Notes under the pieces: generated by a model
Seen by the model: only the letters and a program-made list of their open reading frames with translations
Told to the model about the DNA's origin: nothing
Databases searched by the model: none
Program-made: the position numbers and the translations under genes
NCBI GenBank assembly: GCA_024741835.1
Contig: JAENRP010000115.1
Span: forward strand, 54,651 to 118,650
Length of the DNA: 64,000 bases
Source of the DNA: Diplocarpon mali
Lineage: Eukaryota; Ascomycota; Leotiomycetes; Helotiales; Drepanopezizaceae
Reading direction: 5' to 3'
Part shown: in pieces, positions 35,900 to 49,350 of the stretch
Layout: the number at the start of each line of letters is the position of its first letter
Numbering within the stretch: the first letter of the stretch is position 1

Positions 35900-38800
35900 T
35901 GATAATTCAACCGCCTTAGTTTAATAGAACTTTAAAGATTGCCTTAGAATCGTCTTTAAAGACCCCTTTATTCTAAGGACTAATAGGAATTGACCTAAAG
36001 GCTAAGAAGAATCTTAAATATAAACCTTATTTTAAAAATTAGCTTTAGATTAAGTGAACCTTATCTTATTATAATTAGTTATAACGCTTCTATTAGCTAT
36101 TTAGTACTTAATTAGAATCTCTTAATAAACTTAGATTAAACTTTTAATAGAATCCGGAATTCTACTCCTAGGCTTAGCCTATAAGTAGAAGGATAAAAAG
36201 ACGTCTTTAAATAACTTAAGACTACTACTTACTTTTTTAATATTAACGCTTAAAAATACTAAAAATAATAACAATTTTAAACTTTTTATTAACCCTTTAT
36301 CTAAATCTTTTCAAACTCGTCTTAATTACTTTAAGATTAACTTAGATTCTAAATATTCTTTAAGCCCTTTTGAATTTCGAAGTACTCCTTTTAGCAATCA
36401 ATCTTATAATATTAAAGCTTCCCCTTTGCCTCTTATAGATTCTATTAACTTAAATAGTTAGTATAAAACGATAATAGCTGCATTTAAAGCTATTGCTAAT
36501 CACTTTCCCCTCCTTAGTTCTCTTAGCGCTCCTTACTTTATAAGCGCTAACATTACTGATTTTCTTAAGTAATATAAGGAAACTTATTACAATTTTAATA
36601 TTATATAAAAGGATATAATTTCTTAACTTCCTTACTACTATAATTATATAAGTAAAGATATTATCAAGTCCTTCCTTAAATAGAAAACTCATAGTTTATA
36701 AGAACTCCTTATTAAGGCCCTTAAATCTGAATTCCGCGAATTTGACAGATAGTAGATTCGCAATACCTTAGCTTTCTTAAAGGAATTTATTTTAATCACT
36801 TATACTCCTAAAGAACTTAAGAACTACTATCAGACTTTTACTTATATATTAAATACCTTAATCAGCTAGAAAATACTTAGCAAAGTTAAAAGAGGCTGCC
36901 TTTTCTTACTTAGATTACCTACTAGCCTTTGAAATAAGATCATTAAGCATTTTAGGATTAATAAGCAAGACCTTATAACCTTTGCCTTATTTGAGGAATT
37001 CTCGGCCTTTGCTTTAAAATCAGATCTTAGTAAAAGAACTATTGATACTATAGAGTAGGAAAAAGCCCTTACTCCCTCTTATACTAAAGACCTTAAAAGC
37101 CTAGTCTAAGAATACTTAAAAGCTCTAGAAGTTATAAAGGAGGCAAAGAAGAACCTAATAGTTATACCTTTCACTTGCAGGCCTAACCTAAGAATAAGAT
37201 CTAACCTTAGAATTAAGGAACTTAAGACCTAATTTACAAAACTCCGAATCTAAAGCTTAGAAACTAAGATTAATAATCTCTTATAAGAAAAATAGTATAT
37301 TCTTCAATTTAATAATAAATAAAACTTAGCTACTATAAGCCAACCTAGTAGTTCCTATTACCAGACTCCTGCTTCTTATCATTTAAAATAACCAGCTAAT
37401 ATAAGAACGCAATAGCTGGCTAAAGAAGGAGGAATTGATCCTAACTAGCACTCTACTAATATCAATGCTATAAGGTACTAAGGAAATAATAATAGAAGGC
37501 GACTAACCTGCAACTTTTACAATAATAAAGAACCTAACTGCACTTTATATAAATACTATAACGATTGCCCTCTTTTCCTTTGTTTTATTAATACTAAGGT
37601 TATACATATTAACAAATATAGGATGCTTTATATTAAAGATCCTAGGCCAGATGCTATCCCTATTAAAAAATACTAGAATTGTTTATAGCTATAGACTATT
37701 CGAATAATAATATATAGTATAAAGTAAGACGAGGATTTGGCCGAATAGAAGCGTATTATCGAAATCAACTCTAAGGTCTTAACTTATATATATATAAGTC
37801 TAGCTAACAATCTACCTAAGGGAATGCTTATTAATTAAACTTCGAACTAGACTGCTACTAAAGTTAAAGGTATTTCTATTTTAAAGTAGATTAATAATAA
37901 TATATCTACTGATATTAATACTACTTTTATATCCAGAAACCCTTAGAATACTCAGCGTCCTTCTAGATCTACTACTCCCTTAATACTAATAAAACCAGCC
38001 AAAGTCCAGAAATTAATATATATATCTTAGGAATCTTAATATAGAGTCCAAATGTTAAAAGATACTTAATAATCTAAGACTATAGTAGATAAGGATAAAG
38101 CCAATATAATAGACGAATTAATTAGAGATATAATAGATAAAGATAGCTTTAAGCTTAAAGATTAAGAAGTTGAAGTTATTGCGCAGACCCTTGACCTTAA
38201 GCGAAAGAGACAGATATTAAAATAGGAAAAATTCGTTAATAAATATACTAGTTTAATTATAATAAAGAAAGCTATAGAGAATATTAAAGCTTAGCAAATT
38301 AACCTTACATTTAAAGACCTATTTAGTTTAATTAAACGCTTTAATAAAGTGCTAGAAAAGCATATCTTAATTGCCTTTAAAGATTTGAATAATAATAAGG
38401 AAATGGAAATTATAATATAAAAGAACTTTAAGAAATACCTAGCCTTAATCAAATGTCTTTAGATTGCAAAAGATAAAGGAACTTAAAGGTATTATAATAT
38501 TATAGTAATAGCTTTAATATCTTAAAATATCAATTGAAATTGTTTAGCAGTTATAATAAAAAGCCCTATTATTATTTGTTTTATAAAAGAATTAGTTAAA
38601 GCAAAGGCTTTGATCGATTATAGTTTAGAAGTTAATGCAATAATTAAAAAAGTAGCGGAAATGGCTTAATTAATAATTGTTAGCAATCGACTCCTTATTT
38701 ATTTAACTATCTTTAAATTAAAATACAATTTTAATAGATAGGTGAAAAATGTAAAGGTTAGAGTTAAAGGAATTATTAATTATACTAACTTTTTAATAAT

Positions 38801-39010
38801 AAAGAATTCTTTAAATAACATTCTTTTAAGAATGCCCTTTATTTTAAAATCTCAGTTAATATTTAACTATCTTAGAGATAGTCTTATAAAAGCTAGTCTT
38901 TAAAATATAGATCGATCTTTAAAAGGATAAATGGTTATTATAAGAGATATAGCCGAATTCTAAAATAAGGTTTTAAGAAACAATTAGCTAATATAAGGGC
39001 TAAGCTTAAT
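35900..39010 (+). pseudogene. Gypsy-4 gag-protease remnant
   Basis: One continuous frame with about forty or more stops at Gln/Trp positions. An alpha-helical gag region is at 36.4-37.1 kb. Palindrome copy 37,173-37,195 encodes TCRPNLRI. A Cys/His cluster follows at 37,505-37,640 (CNFYNNKEPNC, CPLFLCF), probably the nucleic-acid-binding part. A retropepsin-like site is near 38,610 (ALIDYSLEVNA, from D-S-G-x-E-x-N-A), followed by VKGIINYTNFLII. The start was not fixed. Confidence 0.75.
37173..37195 (+). repeat. 23-bp palindrome copy 3 (Gypsy-4 gag)
   Basis: Arms ACTTGCAGGCC and AACCTAAGAAT around T; reads T-C-R-P-N-L-R-I in the gag frame. Confidence 0.75.
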
Positions 39011-39088
39011 ACTAATAAAGGAAGGCACCTAGCAAGGAGTTATAGTAAAAGAAAGGTAAGTTTGCCGATTTTGAATAATAGCGATTTG

Positions 39089-39111
39089 ACTTGCAGTCTT
39101 AAACTAAGAGT
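39089..39111 (+). repeat. 23-bp palindrome copy 4 (Gypsy-4 pol, N-terminal)
   Basis: ACTTGCAGTCT, T, AAACTAAGAGT; flanks extend it as TTG before and CAA after, a 29-bp palindrome. Reads T-C-S-L-K-L-R-V. Confidence 0.7.
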
Positions 39112-39250
39112 CAAATCTGGAATTTTAAAAAATGGTATAATCGGCGTTTTATTAAATTAATAATTAAAAAAAAAGAAAAATAAAGTAAAAAAGAGGGTTC
39201 GTTTTATAAATTTCAATAGTTTACTAATCATTTTAAAAAACTTAAAAACC

Positions 39251-39273
39251 ACTTATAAGCTGGACCTGCAAGT
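39251..39273 (+). repeat. 23-bp palindrome copy 5 (Gypsy-4 pol)
   Basis: ACTTATAAGCT, G, GACCTGCAAGT, followed by GAAA. Confidence 0.7.
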
Positions 39274-41217
39274 GAAAAATAATAAAATTACTAATGACAT
39301 TTCCATTTATACACTTTAAATTAACAACTTAGAAAATCTTTTATTTATTTTTAAAAAGGAAAATTCGGACCGCTTTATAGGATTTGATAAAAAAGGAAAG
39401 AAGTAGAGAAGTATAGTATTAGCTAATATTCGAATTATATACAAAAGCAAGGCCGATAAAGTACGACTAATAGATTAAGGAATCTCTAATAGCTTAAAGC
39501 CTAAAGGACTAGATAATTAGTTTAAATAAGATAAGAAGCTTCGACCTCTGAAGCTAAGTGGCAAATTCGATAAGTTTATTATAGGCAGATTTTCTAATAA
39601 ACCTATCGGATATTAGCTAATAAAAGAACGTTTCGATATGCTAAAAATTAGAGATAACTTAATAGAATAAGAATGCGAATTACTTTATAAAACCTTAATA
39701 AATCGAGAGGACGCCTTAGCTTTTGATTAGATAGAACTTGGCCAGATTTAAAAAGAGGTTACGCCTTATATTAAAATTAAGATAATACCTTATAAAGCCT
39801 GGTAAGAGAAAACATTCAAAGTCCTTAAAGCTCTTTAAGAAAAGGTAATCAAAATATTAAAGGATAGGCTGAAGTAAGGTATTCTCAAGTTTTATAATAG
39901 CCCTTATAAGAATAAATGGTTCCTAATTACTAAGAAAGAGAAGGGAACTTATAGATTAATAATAGTAGTAGTAAAGATAAACCGAGTAATTATTAAAGAT
40001 ACTAATATTCCTTTGAATATAGATAAGTTCTTAAATAAATTCGTAAGATTAACCTATAGCTCTTTTATTAACTTCTTCTTTAGATATAACCAATTTATTC
40101 TTAATGTTAAATCAAGAGATATAATAGTAATTCAAACCCCTCTTAAGCTACTTCAGATGATAAGATTACCTTAAGAGGCTATAAATTCGATCGCTCAATT
40201 TATTTAAGTAATTTATAAGATACTAGTAGATTGCATACCTAATATTGCACTCCCTTATATAAATAATATAAGAGTAAAAGGATTAAGATCATTTTATAAT
40301 TATAAAGAAGTTCTCCTTAATATATAACGATTTATAATAGAATACATTTAGAACTTGGACTAAGTGCTTATACGATTCCAAAGGGCAAAAGCAATAATTG
40401 GCCTAAAGTTATAATACTATTTCCTATTAATGGAAATTATTAGTTTTATTACTAATTCTAATAGCCGAAGTCCTTAAAAGGCTAAAGTACTTAAAATCGA
40501 CAAATGGAAAAGGTATAATAATATAGTAGAAGCTCGCGCGTTTATTGGCATTATGGTATACTATTGCATTTAGATCAAGGATTTTGCTAAAAAGGCAGCA
40601 CTTATTTATACCTTATTTTAGAAAGGGGCTGAGTTTCAATAGGAGGAACCTTAAATAAAGGCTATAAAATAATTGAAGCAAGCGTTGCTTAAAGCGCTAT
40701 ATCTGATTAAAATAGACTATAGAGCTAATATAGGGCTAATTATACTAATAGTTGACGCAAGCTTAATCAGATAGGGTATTATCTTTTAATAAGCTAATAG
40801 CTAATAGAAAAGACATCTAGCTTGCTTTAAAAGTAGTCTTTAAAATTTAGTAAAGATAAAGTATAATACTATTAAGTAAGAATGTAGAGGTACTTTAAAG
40901 GTAATAAAAAAGATAAGAAGCGACCTTTATAGCACTTACTTCATCTTTGAAATTAATACTAAAGTGCTAGTAGAACAATTGAATAAAGTTATAAGCGACC
41001 TATTAAGAGCCTTGCTAATAAAATAGATTGCTTAAATAAGACTAATAGACTTTAAAGTCAAATATATTCTAAGAATGAAAAATACTACTACTAATAGCCT
41101 TTTAAGAAGAACTTATCCCTACCCCTTTGATTTAATTAAAAAAGATAAAATAGATATTAATAAGTAGGTAGAAAACGAAGTTAGTTATCTATTAATATAT
41201 TGCCTTAAAGGGACTCG

Positions 41218-41240
41218 ACTCGCGAGCCTAGCCTATAAGT
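41218..41240 (+). repeat. 23-bp palindrome copy 6 (Gypsy-4 pol)
   Basis: ACTCGCGAGCC, T, AGCCTATAAGT. The open pol frame here reads R-L-A-S-L-A-Y-K, one base out of the usual Thr register, so this copy is the exception or marks a frameshift. Confidence 0.75.
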
Positions 41241-41747
41241 CAAATAAGAGAATTTTATCACTTGACTACTTAAGTGATTTTAAAGAAATTGCGAAATTTT
41301 TAATTATACTTAGATAATTAAAGACAGTTGCTCTTAAGGATTTTCAGAAATTCAAAGCTAAAGCTCTGATTTATTTAATATAAGGAAGATAATTATTTAA
41401 AAGGAGCGATAACTTATTCCTTATATAACTTTACTTAGATAATGAAAAACTAAGGGCTAAGGCTATTTAGGATATTTATAAGGAAACTGGCTATTAAGGT
41501 GCTAAGTCTACCTACTATTGACTTTTAAGGAAATTCTTTTAAAAAGGTTCTTTTAAAGATTGTAAAGCCTTTATGAAAAGTTGCATCTCCTATTAGAAAT
41601 GAAAACCTAGCTATAAAGAGAATCCCTTATTCCTAACCTAGCTATTAGGCCTTTTCTATAAAGTCAGTCTCGATATTATATAAGTACTAATAATTAAAAA
41701 TAGGATTATATATTTTATTTTAATAAAGGAAGACCTATTAGGATGGC

Positions 41748-41945
41748 TGTCGTGCAGAATGGGCGGAGTCTCCACTTATTCTGAAGACCCTTTACGTGAC
41801 TCCTGCTGAGTCATAGACTCTCCCTTTTCTTTCCGAAGTCTCTTTACTATATATATATTAGATAATAATACAATTAATCATCTTCTCCTACTTCTGCGAG
41901 TCTCTTAAGCGACTTAATAAAGGCCCTTTAGCTGACCGCACTATA
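41748..41945 (+). repeat. Copia-B 5' LTR
   Basis: 198 bp, less mutated than its partner (TGTCGTGCAG versus TATTATATAA). GTTATAAGTCCTATAAGC follows, a possible primer-binding site. Confidence 0.93.
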
Positions 41946-42059
41946 GTTATAAGTCCTATAAGCACTTTAATATGCTTTCTCTTTGCATACAACCGGCTAG
42001 AGGGCCCTTTAAGCTCCTGACCGACTTTTCGAGTATTTATAACGACTTAAAGGACCTTT

Positions 42060-45000
42060 ATTTTTAATTAATAAATCTTCAATTTCCAATTGAACCTTAT
42101 TTGCAAACTTCATTTATATACCTAACCTTTTTTATTAGATTCTATTTAATATATCTGACTCTTTAAGTATCTTTAAGCCTTACCTTAATACCTTTGCCTC
42201 TTAGGTGAAGTGGTTTAGTAAATATATATTCTTCGCTAAGCTTTATAATATTACTATTTTTGCCGATCTGAGACTCCTATTTAAGTCAATTATAAAGACT
42301 GAGCCTTAAGCTCCCTTTATATAGGAGCTTAAGGAATTGGAAACGGCTAACCTTTGCATAGTATATGCGAGGTTATATAAAGAGTATATAGCGATTCCAT
42401 TTAAATAGATTTACGCCTACTTTCCCTTAGGAGACCTATTAAAGGCTCCTCTTCTATAGGCTTCTTATAAGGATATTAAGGATGAATATAAAATCCTAAT
42501 AAAGGAGTACTATATATGTAAGGAAACTTAAAAGACCTAACGCAAATACTATAAGCTACTCTTAAAATAGGTCTCTAAGACTATTAATAGAACGCTCTTA
42601 GCTTCTGCGATAGCTTAAGTACAAATCCAAGCTAAGAAGCTCTTCTCCTTAATATCTAATAGAGATACTCCTATAAGTGGAACTACTGCTAACGACCTGC
42701 ATACCAATTTAGTGAATTAGCAACTCTTACTTTAAGGCCTAGTATCTATTTTAAAGTATGATATTGCGCCTTTTAATAAGGCTATTCAGTCTTAGATAAG
42801 GCTTTAATACCGCGACGTACTACGCTAAGGCAAGATTAGGAGAACTAATACTTAGCAGTAGATCTAGGAGTAGTAGGAGGCATACCGCCTAGTAGAATAA
42901 TATAGTTTTCTTAAGATTAAAAGGAGACTAGGAGTTACTGACTTTTTAAACTTAGTTATAGTAAAGATTAATCTAAGTTAGGCGACTTGCTTAAAGGAGG
43001 AAATTATTACTAATAAGCAGATAAGAACCCTATATAAGTACAACCTAATATAGTTAAGCCGCGCCCTAGCAGGCATTGAATCTAATAAAGCAATTGATAA
43101 TAAAGGGCTAGCAGTTTTTGCTACTTAAGAGTCTCTCTTAAATGCCGAAACCCCTTTGCAAGCTCTAGCGAGCAGCTCCCGAAATCGCTCTATAAGCTTT
43201 AGAAGGGAGATCAGGCCTAAGTGCCCTTATAAAGGCTCTAAAAATCACTATTAGAAGCCCTAGGACTATTAGAAACTATTATATACTATAGACGGGCGCA
43301 AGGAAAATATAAAGGTTCTCCCTTTGCGAAAGGAGGTCCTACGAATATAAAAGGCGTTAAACGCAAGAGACTAGTTCAAGGGTCTCTAAGCATAGCTTAA
43401 GGAGAATGATATTACAGTAATAGCAATTAATAAATTTAAGGGAAAGGCTTTAGCCTTTAGGGAGGATAGTTCAGGCGATAAAAGGGAGAACTCATTAGTC
43501 TTTATAGTAATAGATCCCTTTGCCTTTAACGCTTTTGAAGAATCATTTAATATCTACTACCTCTTTAAGCTAGAATGCCACTTGCTCTCCTTAAGTACGC
43601 TCCTTAACAATTGCGCGGCTACTTATATTATTAATTCGAAGGATTTACTTATTGCAAGTACCTTTAAGCCTTCTGGCGACTTATAGCAATATATTAAAGC
43701 AGGTACCTTAAGACTCCTAATCATTAGGAGAGGTAATAGATATATGGCAGACTCTCTTCTATAGCGTAACGGCTCTCTTATAAGGATAACGCTTTGCAAT
43801 ATTGCTATTATAAAGGAGTTTACTACTAATATCATCTTAAAGAGGCTCCTCGCAAATAAGGGTTTTTAATACTCTAAGGTAGACCTCACTTTGCGCTCTA
43901 GGAGCATTAAAGACTTTATAAAGCGAGCTCAGTTAGAGCGTTACTATAATCTCGTTTTCTTTAAATATAAGTTTATTAACTATTTAGATCTTTCAAATAT
44001 GCTTTAATATAACTTCTCTACCTTAATAGCGTTCCTTATAGCTAAGACGACGCTTTATAATAGGTTCCAGTCTAGCTATATACCTACTAGGGTATAGGAT
44101 AATAATATATACACTTAGCACCTTTATACTAGTTACTTAAGCGCAAAGGCTCTCTAAGCGCTAGTTAAGTGCGCTAAAGGAGTGAAGATTAAGGGAATAT
44201 AGAGGCTAGAGTGCCTTATATACGCAGTAGCGTTTGCTAAGTAAGTTATTTCTTATGCTACCTTTAAAAACCGATCTTTAAGGCTCTTCTTTAAGATCTC
44301 TTAAGATCTCTTTAACTTTTTAAATAACTTATATAATAGTTGCTTATAGGTTCTTTTAATTAAGGATAAGTATAGTAGTATACTTTAGACGTTCCTACTA
44401 AGATCGAAGGGCAGAGATATAGTTATAAAGGTCCTCTAGGCCTTTAAAGCATAGGTGAAACGTTAATATAGGCTTTCTATTTGTAAAATTAGGCAAGATA
44501 ATAATACTTTAGTGATCTTTTTAAAGGAAGACTCTCTTATAGAGTATTAGAGATAGGTAAAAGAGGAGGGAATCGATTTAAAGCTTACTCCTGCTTATAT
44601 ATACTAATCAAATGAAGGCGCAAAGCAAGTAGGAAGGGAGTTGATTAAACGCTCTATTAAAATAAGGATCTACGCTAGGCTTTTAGCGAGCCTTTGGCTA
44701 AAGGTTATAAAGGCTACTATATACTTTTATAATATTTCCTTACTTATTAAGAAGAAGATGATCTTATTAAGCAAGGCTCTTTATAGTTGGTTTAAGTAGT
44801 ATTTTCGATTTTATAAGCTATTGCTTATTAAGTAGATAATAGCAAGCTTAAAGCCTGATTGGAGTTGCGTTTATATATATAGCGCTTACGTATACCCTTT
44901 AATTAAAGAGAGAGAGGCGGAGAAGGACCGCCGAACCTTTAAAATTAAATTATAAGGGCACCTAGGTTACTTAGTTAGATATATTACCTTTAATATTTAT

Positions 45001-47640
45001 AGAATCTGGGTTCTTATACTCTAATAAGTAATAATGACTTATAATATCGAATTTAATAAGTCTCTCTTCTATAGTTTAAAAGCTAAGCGCGTAAACCCTA
45101 TATCGCGCTAGGAACTTAAGACGACCCTTTAATTGATTAGAGAAGGAGAGGGAGCTTAAGACGCTAAGTTCGAAGGCATTTTTAAAGAATCGGAGCTTAT
45201 CGTAAGGCTAAATGCAATCGCTGCGGAAGAAGCCGCTATATAGGAAGAGCCTGCATTATAGACCGACGCTACTCTATAGCCTTTAACTAATAATATAAAA
45301 GGCCTTAACTTAAATCCAAATTCTCTAAGAGACCTACTTAGAAACTCAAGAGTGGAAGCAAGCGAACTGGAAGCTACTTCGCTAATCTTTAAGAAGGCAA
45401 ATGGTAACTAAAGCTTAAGGGTAATGATTCCTTATAAAGGCCCTATTAAAGAAGGAACTATAGATAACTTTAAGGGAGTCTTTAAAGATGAGTTCTATAA
45501 AGCGATCGGTAGATCTTTAGCCGCTATTCTATATAGGAATAGAGATAGCTTAAGGGCTTTAAGATAAAGTCTTTAATTATAAAGGCAGGCCTTAGTAAAC
45601 TCTAATAAAAGGCTAGAGGTACTGCTGCTAAAATCTAGGAGGAGCTCTAATAGTCTTATAAGAAGCGACTTAATAAAAGGAGTAGGCCTTAATAATATAA
45701 TACCTTAAGTTATAATACTAGCTTAAAGACTATAGGCTTAGGAGATAGAGCCACTTAGACTCTTAAAGGAACCTTTAATAATAATAAAAATAGAAGAGGA
45801 GACCTATAGAGAAAAGCGTAAAGAGGAACTCCTTTTTCTTAAGTAAAAGAGGATAAGACGCTTAAGCGTTAAGTAATAAGAGACTTTAAAAGTATATACT
45901 ACTACTTTAAAGCATATGCTCTTTTAAAGTAATATTAATTTACCTTACTCCTTATATACATAAGAGTTTGTATCGACCTTTTGAGCAAATGAATAGATAA
46001 GGGAGGATAGGAAGGACTATTTAACGGTTTATATAGTTGTTAAAGCTGCAGTTAATAATCGGGTAAAGGATAGAGCGCAGTCTCTTAACCGCCTATAGCA
46101 CTAAGGCTTTCTGCCGAAGCCTTTGAAAGGATAGCTAGACCTAAAGAAGCACCCTTTTAGCAAATGATTTAAGGAAAGAGGGCGCTAGGAGATTAGGAAT
46201 TTAGAATCTTAAAGTTGCTAAAGAATCGTATAAAAGGATTACTTAAAACCCTTGCTAATACTATTGAAATGGGTTTTTACCTATAAGGTTAATAGCTTTA
46301 GCGAGCTTCTAAAGTGCCGATTATAGCTAATTATACAAGAGGATCTTTAAGATAAAGCTTTAATTTTCTCAACCTATATAGCCACGCTTATAGCAAGGTC
46401 TTTTAGGGTACTAATAGCGCTTGCTATATACTTTGATATAGAAGTAAAGTAGTTTAATATTATTAATATGTTTATTAACGCTTTTAAAGACTTAAGGAGT
46501 GCTTTAGTTATATACTTTTTATTAGATGGCTTTAAGCGCCTTAGTATAATAATAGAACTGGACCGCGCGCTCTATAGGCTGAAAGACTCTTTAGTGCTAT
46601 AGTATAGGAACTTTGCAAGAACGCTTAAGGGCCTTTAACTTAAGCTACTAGGCAAGGAGCCTTGTATTTTTATAATAAAGGATCGCATAGTCTTTATAGC
46701 GTTTTACATTAATAATATTTAAGTATTATATAAGGCCTTTAACTTAGATTGAGCGACTTATCTAATTGAAGACCTAAAGAGGGCATATAAGCTTACTATT
46801 ATAGGAGATATCTCCTAATTCCTTAGAGTAAGGATTATTTAAAATAAGAAGGTAAAGAGGATCTCCTTAGTTTATAATACCTATATTAAGAAGATCGCTT
46901 AAAAGTTCGGAGCTAATATAAGGAGAGTGTTTAGTACTTTACTACTAAAGAAGGAGTTTATTAAGAACTTAGGGTAAGCTTCTTTAGAAAAGGTAAAGGA
47001 GTATTAAAAGAAAATAGGCTTTATTCTCTATATAGCGATTATAATACGCTTAAACATTACGTTTATAGCCTTTTAACTGTCTTTCTTCTTAATTAATCTA
47101 AGCTTTAAGTACCTCTTAGCTGCGGACTAGACGCTTTAATACTTATATAGTATGCGCTTCTTAAGAATTGCCTATAGCTTTAAAGCTAGGGAATACTAAT
47201 TGGTTGCATCTTTAAATGCTTCTTTTAAAGATGATTAAGAGATTTGCAGATCCTCTTAAGGATATATCTTCTTCTTATTTAAAGGACTGATTATTTAGAA
47301 AGTGAATCGCTAAGCAATTGTCACGCTCTCCTTTACTAAAGTAGAACTCTATAGTATGGTTTCTACTATAAAGGAGATAATAGCTATAAAACGCCTCTTT
47401 AAGGAGATTCGCATAGACTTCCTCTTTAAATAGAATATATATTGCAATAACTAATAGACGATTCGGCTAATTGTTATAGAGAATAAGAAGATTAAGATAA
47501 GCCTTTAATATATTGAAATTAGTAATATATAAATCCGCTAGGAGTACTAGAAAGGAAGCTTTTAGATAATCTACCTCCTTATTAGGAAGATATATATAGA
47601 TAGGCTTATTAAGAACCTAGATCGCTAGAAGTTTAAAAGC
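42060..47640 (+). pseudogene. Copia-B gag-pol remnant
   Basis: Gag at about 42.06-43.2 kb. A Cys/His motif near 43,215-43,255 (KCPYKGSKNHY) occupies the same place as in Copia-A. A protease/pre-integrase region follows, with IYYLFKLECHLLSL and NNCAATYIINSKDLL (43.56-43.65 kb). Integrase runs to about 44.9 kb, then a linker. RT near 46.2-46.9 kb has FDIINMFINA-like sequence and FYINNI near 46,703 (from FYVDDI). RNase H ends near 47.55 kb with SFTKVELYSMVSTIKEI-like sequence. The frame stays continuous over long stretches with TAA/TAG at Gln. Confidence 0.85.
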
Positions 47641-49152
47641 TTTATTTATTTATTAAACTTTTAAAGCTTTTAAATAATTGTTTAGCAATTCGCACTTACT
47701 AATAAGTAGTCACTTATTATTAGAAGACTTATACTTATAAGCTCCTACTCTTTTATAGTTACGTTTATTTGTTTTCTTTTGCAAAGCGCATTATAAAAGC
47801 TTCTCCTTTTTTAAAAATATAAAAATAGGTAATATTCCTAAGCTGCTATTATAAGGCGCGACCCTCTCTTAGATTCTCTTAGCTAAGGCTAAGAGCCGAG
47901 ATGCTATAGCTAAGAGCTTTATACAGATCTCCTTTTAAGAGAGGCCTACTGGCACTCCTTCGGCCAGAGGCCTGCTGGCAAATATACTAGTAATAGCAGG
48001 GGCGAAGGCGGGGGGTGCGGCGGGGGCGATAGGAGCGAGGGCGGCGGGAGCGGCAGCGAGGATAGGCGCAGCGACGGCAGGGGCCAGGGAGATAAACGGG
48101 GAGACTATAGCGGCGGCTGCGATAGTAGAGGCGGAGGGAATAGGAGCGGTGGCGGCAGCGATAAGGGCGAACGGGTCCAAGCTAAAGGGACTGGGAGCGA
48201 ATAGGAATAGTATACTAGGAGTAGGAGAGGCAGTAGTACTACCACTCGCAGGAGTAGCAGGCCCTCTTAGCACTAGGGTTCGATCGCTTCCATCTTTTAG
48301 AATCAGCTTAAAACTTAATAAGATTTGATAAGATATATTATAAAAGCTCTAAAGCGCACCCTTTACTATATTTAGTAGTAGCACTACCTCCTCTTTAAAA
48401 GCGCCACAGGCGCGGGCCGATATAATAGCCTTTTAAGAGGCAAGGAGAGGTCCGCTGGCCTGCTAGCAGCTATTACTTAATATTATATAATAAATATAAT
48501 ACGCATTAAAGGTGCTATTAAAGTATTAATAATCGAGATTGCTAGTACTCTTATATACAATATAACACACGCACGCGTTATTATGCTCTATCATAGGCTT
48601 AAGCATACGGCGCGCAGCAAGGGCAGGGCTCTTAGGTAGCGGCAGCAGCAGCGGGGGCGGCGGCGGCAGCAGGGATAGCGGCGGCGGCTTATTACCTAGT
48701 AGGCGCTAGGAGGACTAGGATAGGGTTCCTGCTCCTATAAGAGCGCTAGCGACTTAGCGCAAAGTTAGTATAATATAAGGTATAGGGACTTTAAGGGTCT
48801 TACTTTGCAAGGGCGGCTAGGGCTATAATAAGCAGGAGTTCCTTCTATATTTAAAAATTATTAATATAAAGACGATATTTTTAAATAATAAAGGAGGGTT
48901 ATTTTTAAAAGAAGGAAAGGAGAACCTTTGCGATAGAAATACTCTATAAGAAGCCTAATAGAGTACTAGCGTAGAATTGCGAAGATTCCTAAGCGCGCTT
49001 ATTGCCTATAGTAACCCTTCTTATTTTAAAAGGAACGACCTTTAGAAGGGCGGTATATAAGATAGAGCCTCTTTTCTTTACAACTGCTATTCTTTCTTTT
49101 ATTTTATCTATATAGTTAAGCGATTCTAGGAGTATCGCCTAACTAAGGGGTA
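47641..49152 (+). other. Copia-B 3' region with GC-rich blocks
   Basis: No pol domains. Two G+C-rich blocks (about 47,940-48,250 and 48,610-48,700, built of GGC/GCA/GCG units) stand out sharply against an AT-rich surround. It corresponds in position to the long 3' region of Gypsy-3. Confidence 0.6.
47935..48273 (-). CDS. Uninterrupted antisense frame in Copia-B 3' region (112 codons)
   Basis: ATG to stop without interruption on the strand opposite the element. The product is almost wholly Ala/Pro/Ser/Ile (SASTIAAAAIVSP, PILAAAPAALAPIAPAAPP), with no signal peptide or known domain. The underlying DNA is a GGC/GCG-rich quasi-repeat that lacks CA and so escaped RIP. Sense reading is Gly/Arg/Ser-rich. 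It may be only a compositional artefact; protein status is doubtful. Confidence 0.2.
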   Translation of the reverse strand: MLRGPATPASGSTTASPTPSILFLFAPSPFSLDPFALIAAATAPIPSASTIAAAAIVSPFISLAPAVAAPILAAAPAALAPIAPAAPPAFAPAITSIFASRPLAEGVPVGLS

Positions 49153-49350
49153 TATTATATAAAATAGGCGGAGTCTCTACTTATTCTAAAGACCCTTCAT
49201 ATAACTCCTACTAAGTTATAGACTCTTCCTTTTCTTTCCGAAGTCTCCTTATTATATATATATTAGATAATAATATAATCAATTATCTTCTTCTACTTCT
49301 GCGAGCCTCTTAAGCGACCTAATAAAGGCCCTCCAGCCGACCGTACCATA
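49153..49350 (+). repeat. Copia-B 3' LTR
   Basis: 198 bp, collinear with the 5' LTR, followed by ATGGC. Confidence 0.93.

Larger units (their letters stand above)
41748..49350 (+). mobile_element. Copia-B: complete RIP-killed Ty1/Copia element (7,603 bp)
   Basis: Two 198-bp LTRs (41,748-41,945 and 49,153-49,350) starting TGTCGTGCAGAATGG and ending ACCGCACTATA. A perfect ATGGC duplication lies at 41,743-41,747 and 49,351-49,355. Gag, integrase, RT and RNase H are readable on the plus strand to about 47.6 kb. The next 1.5 kb is a GC-rich non-pol region before the right LTR. It interrupts Gypsy-4 integrase. Confidence 0.94.

Noticed and set aside
41218..41240. Using copy 6 as support for universal codon phase of the palindrome
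   Set aside because: The open pol frame around it is out of the usual register, so it was counted as an exception.
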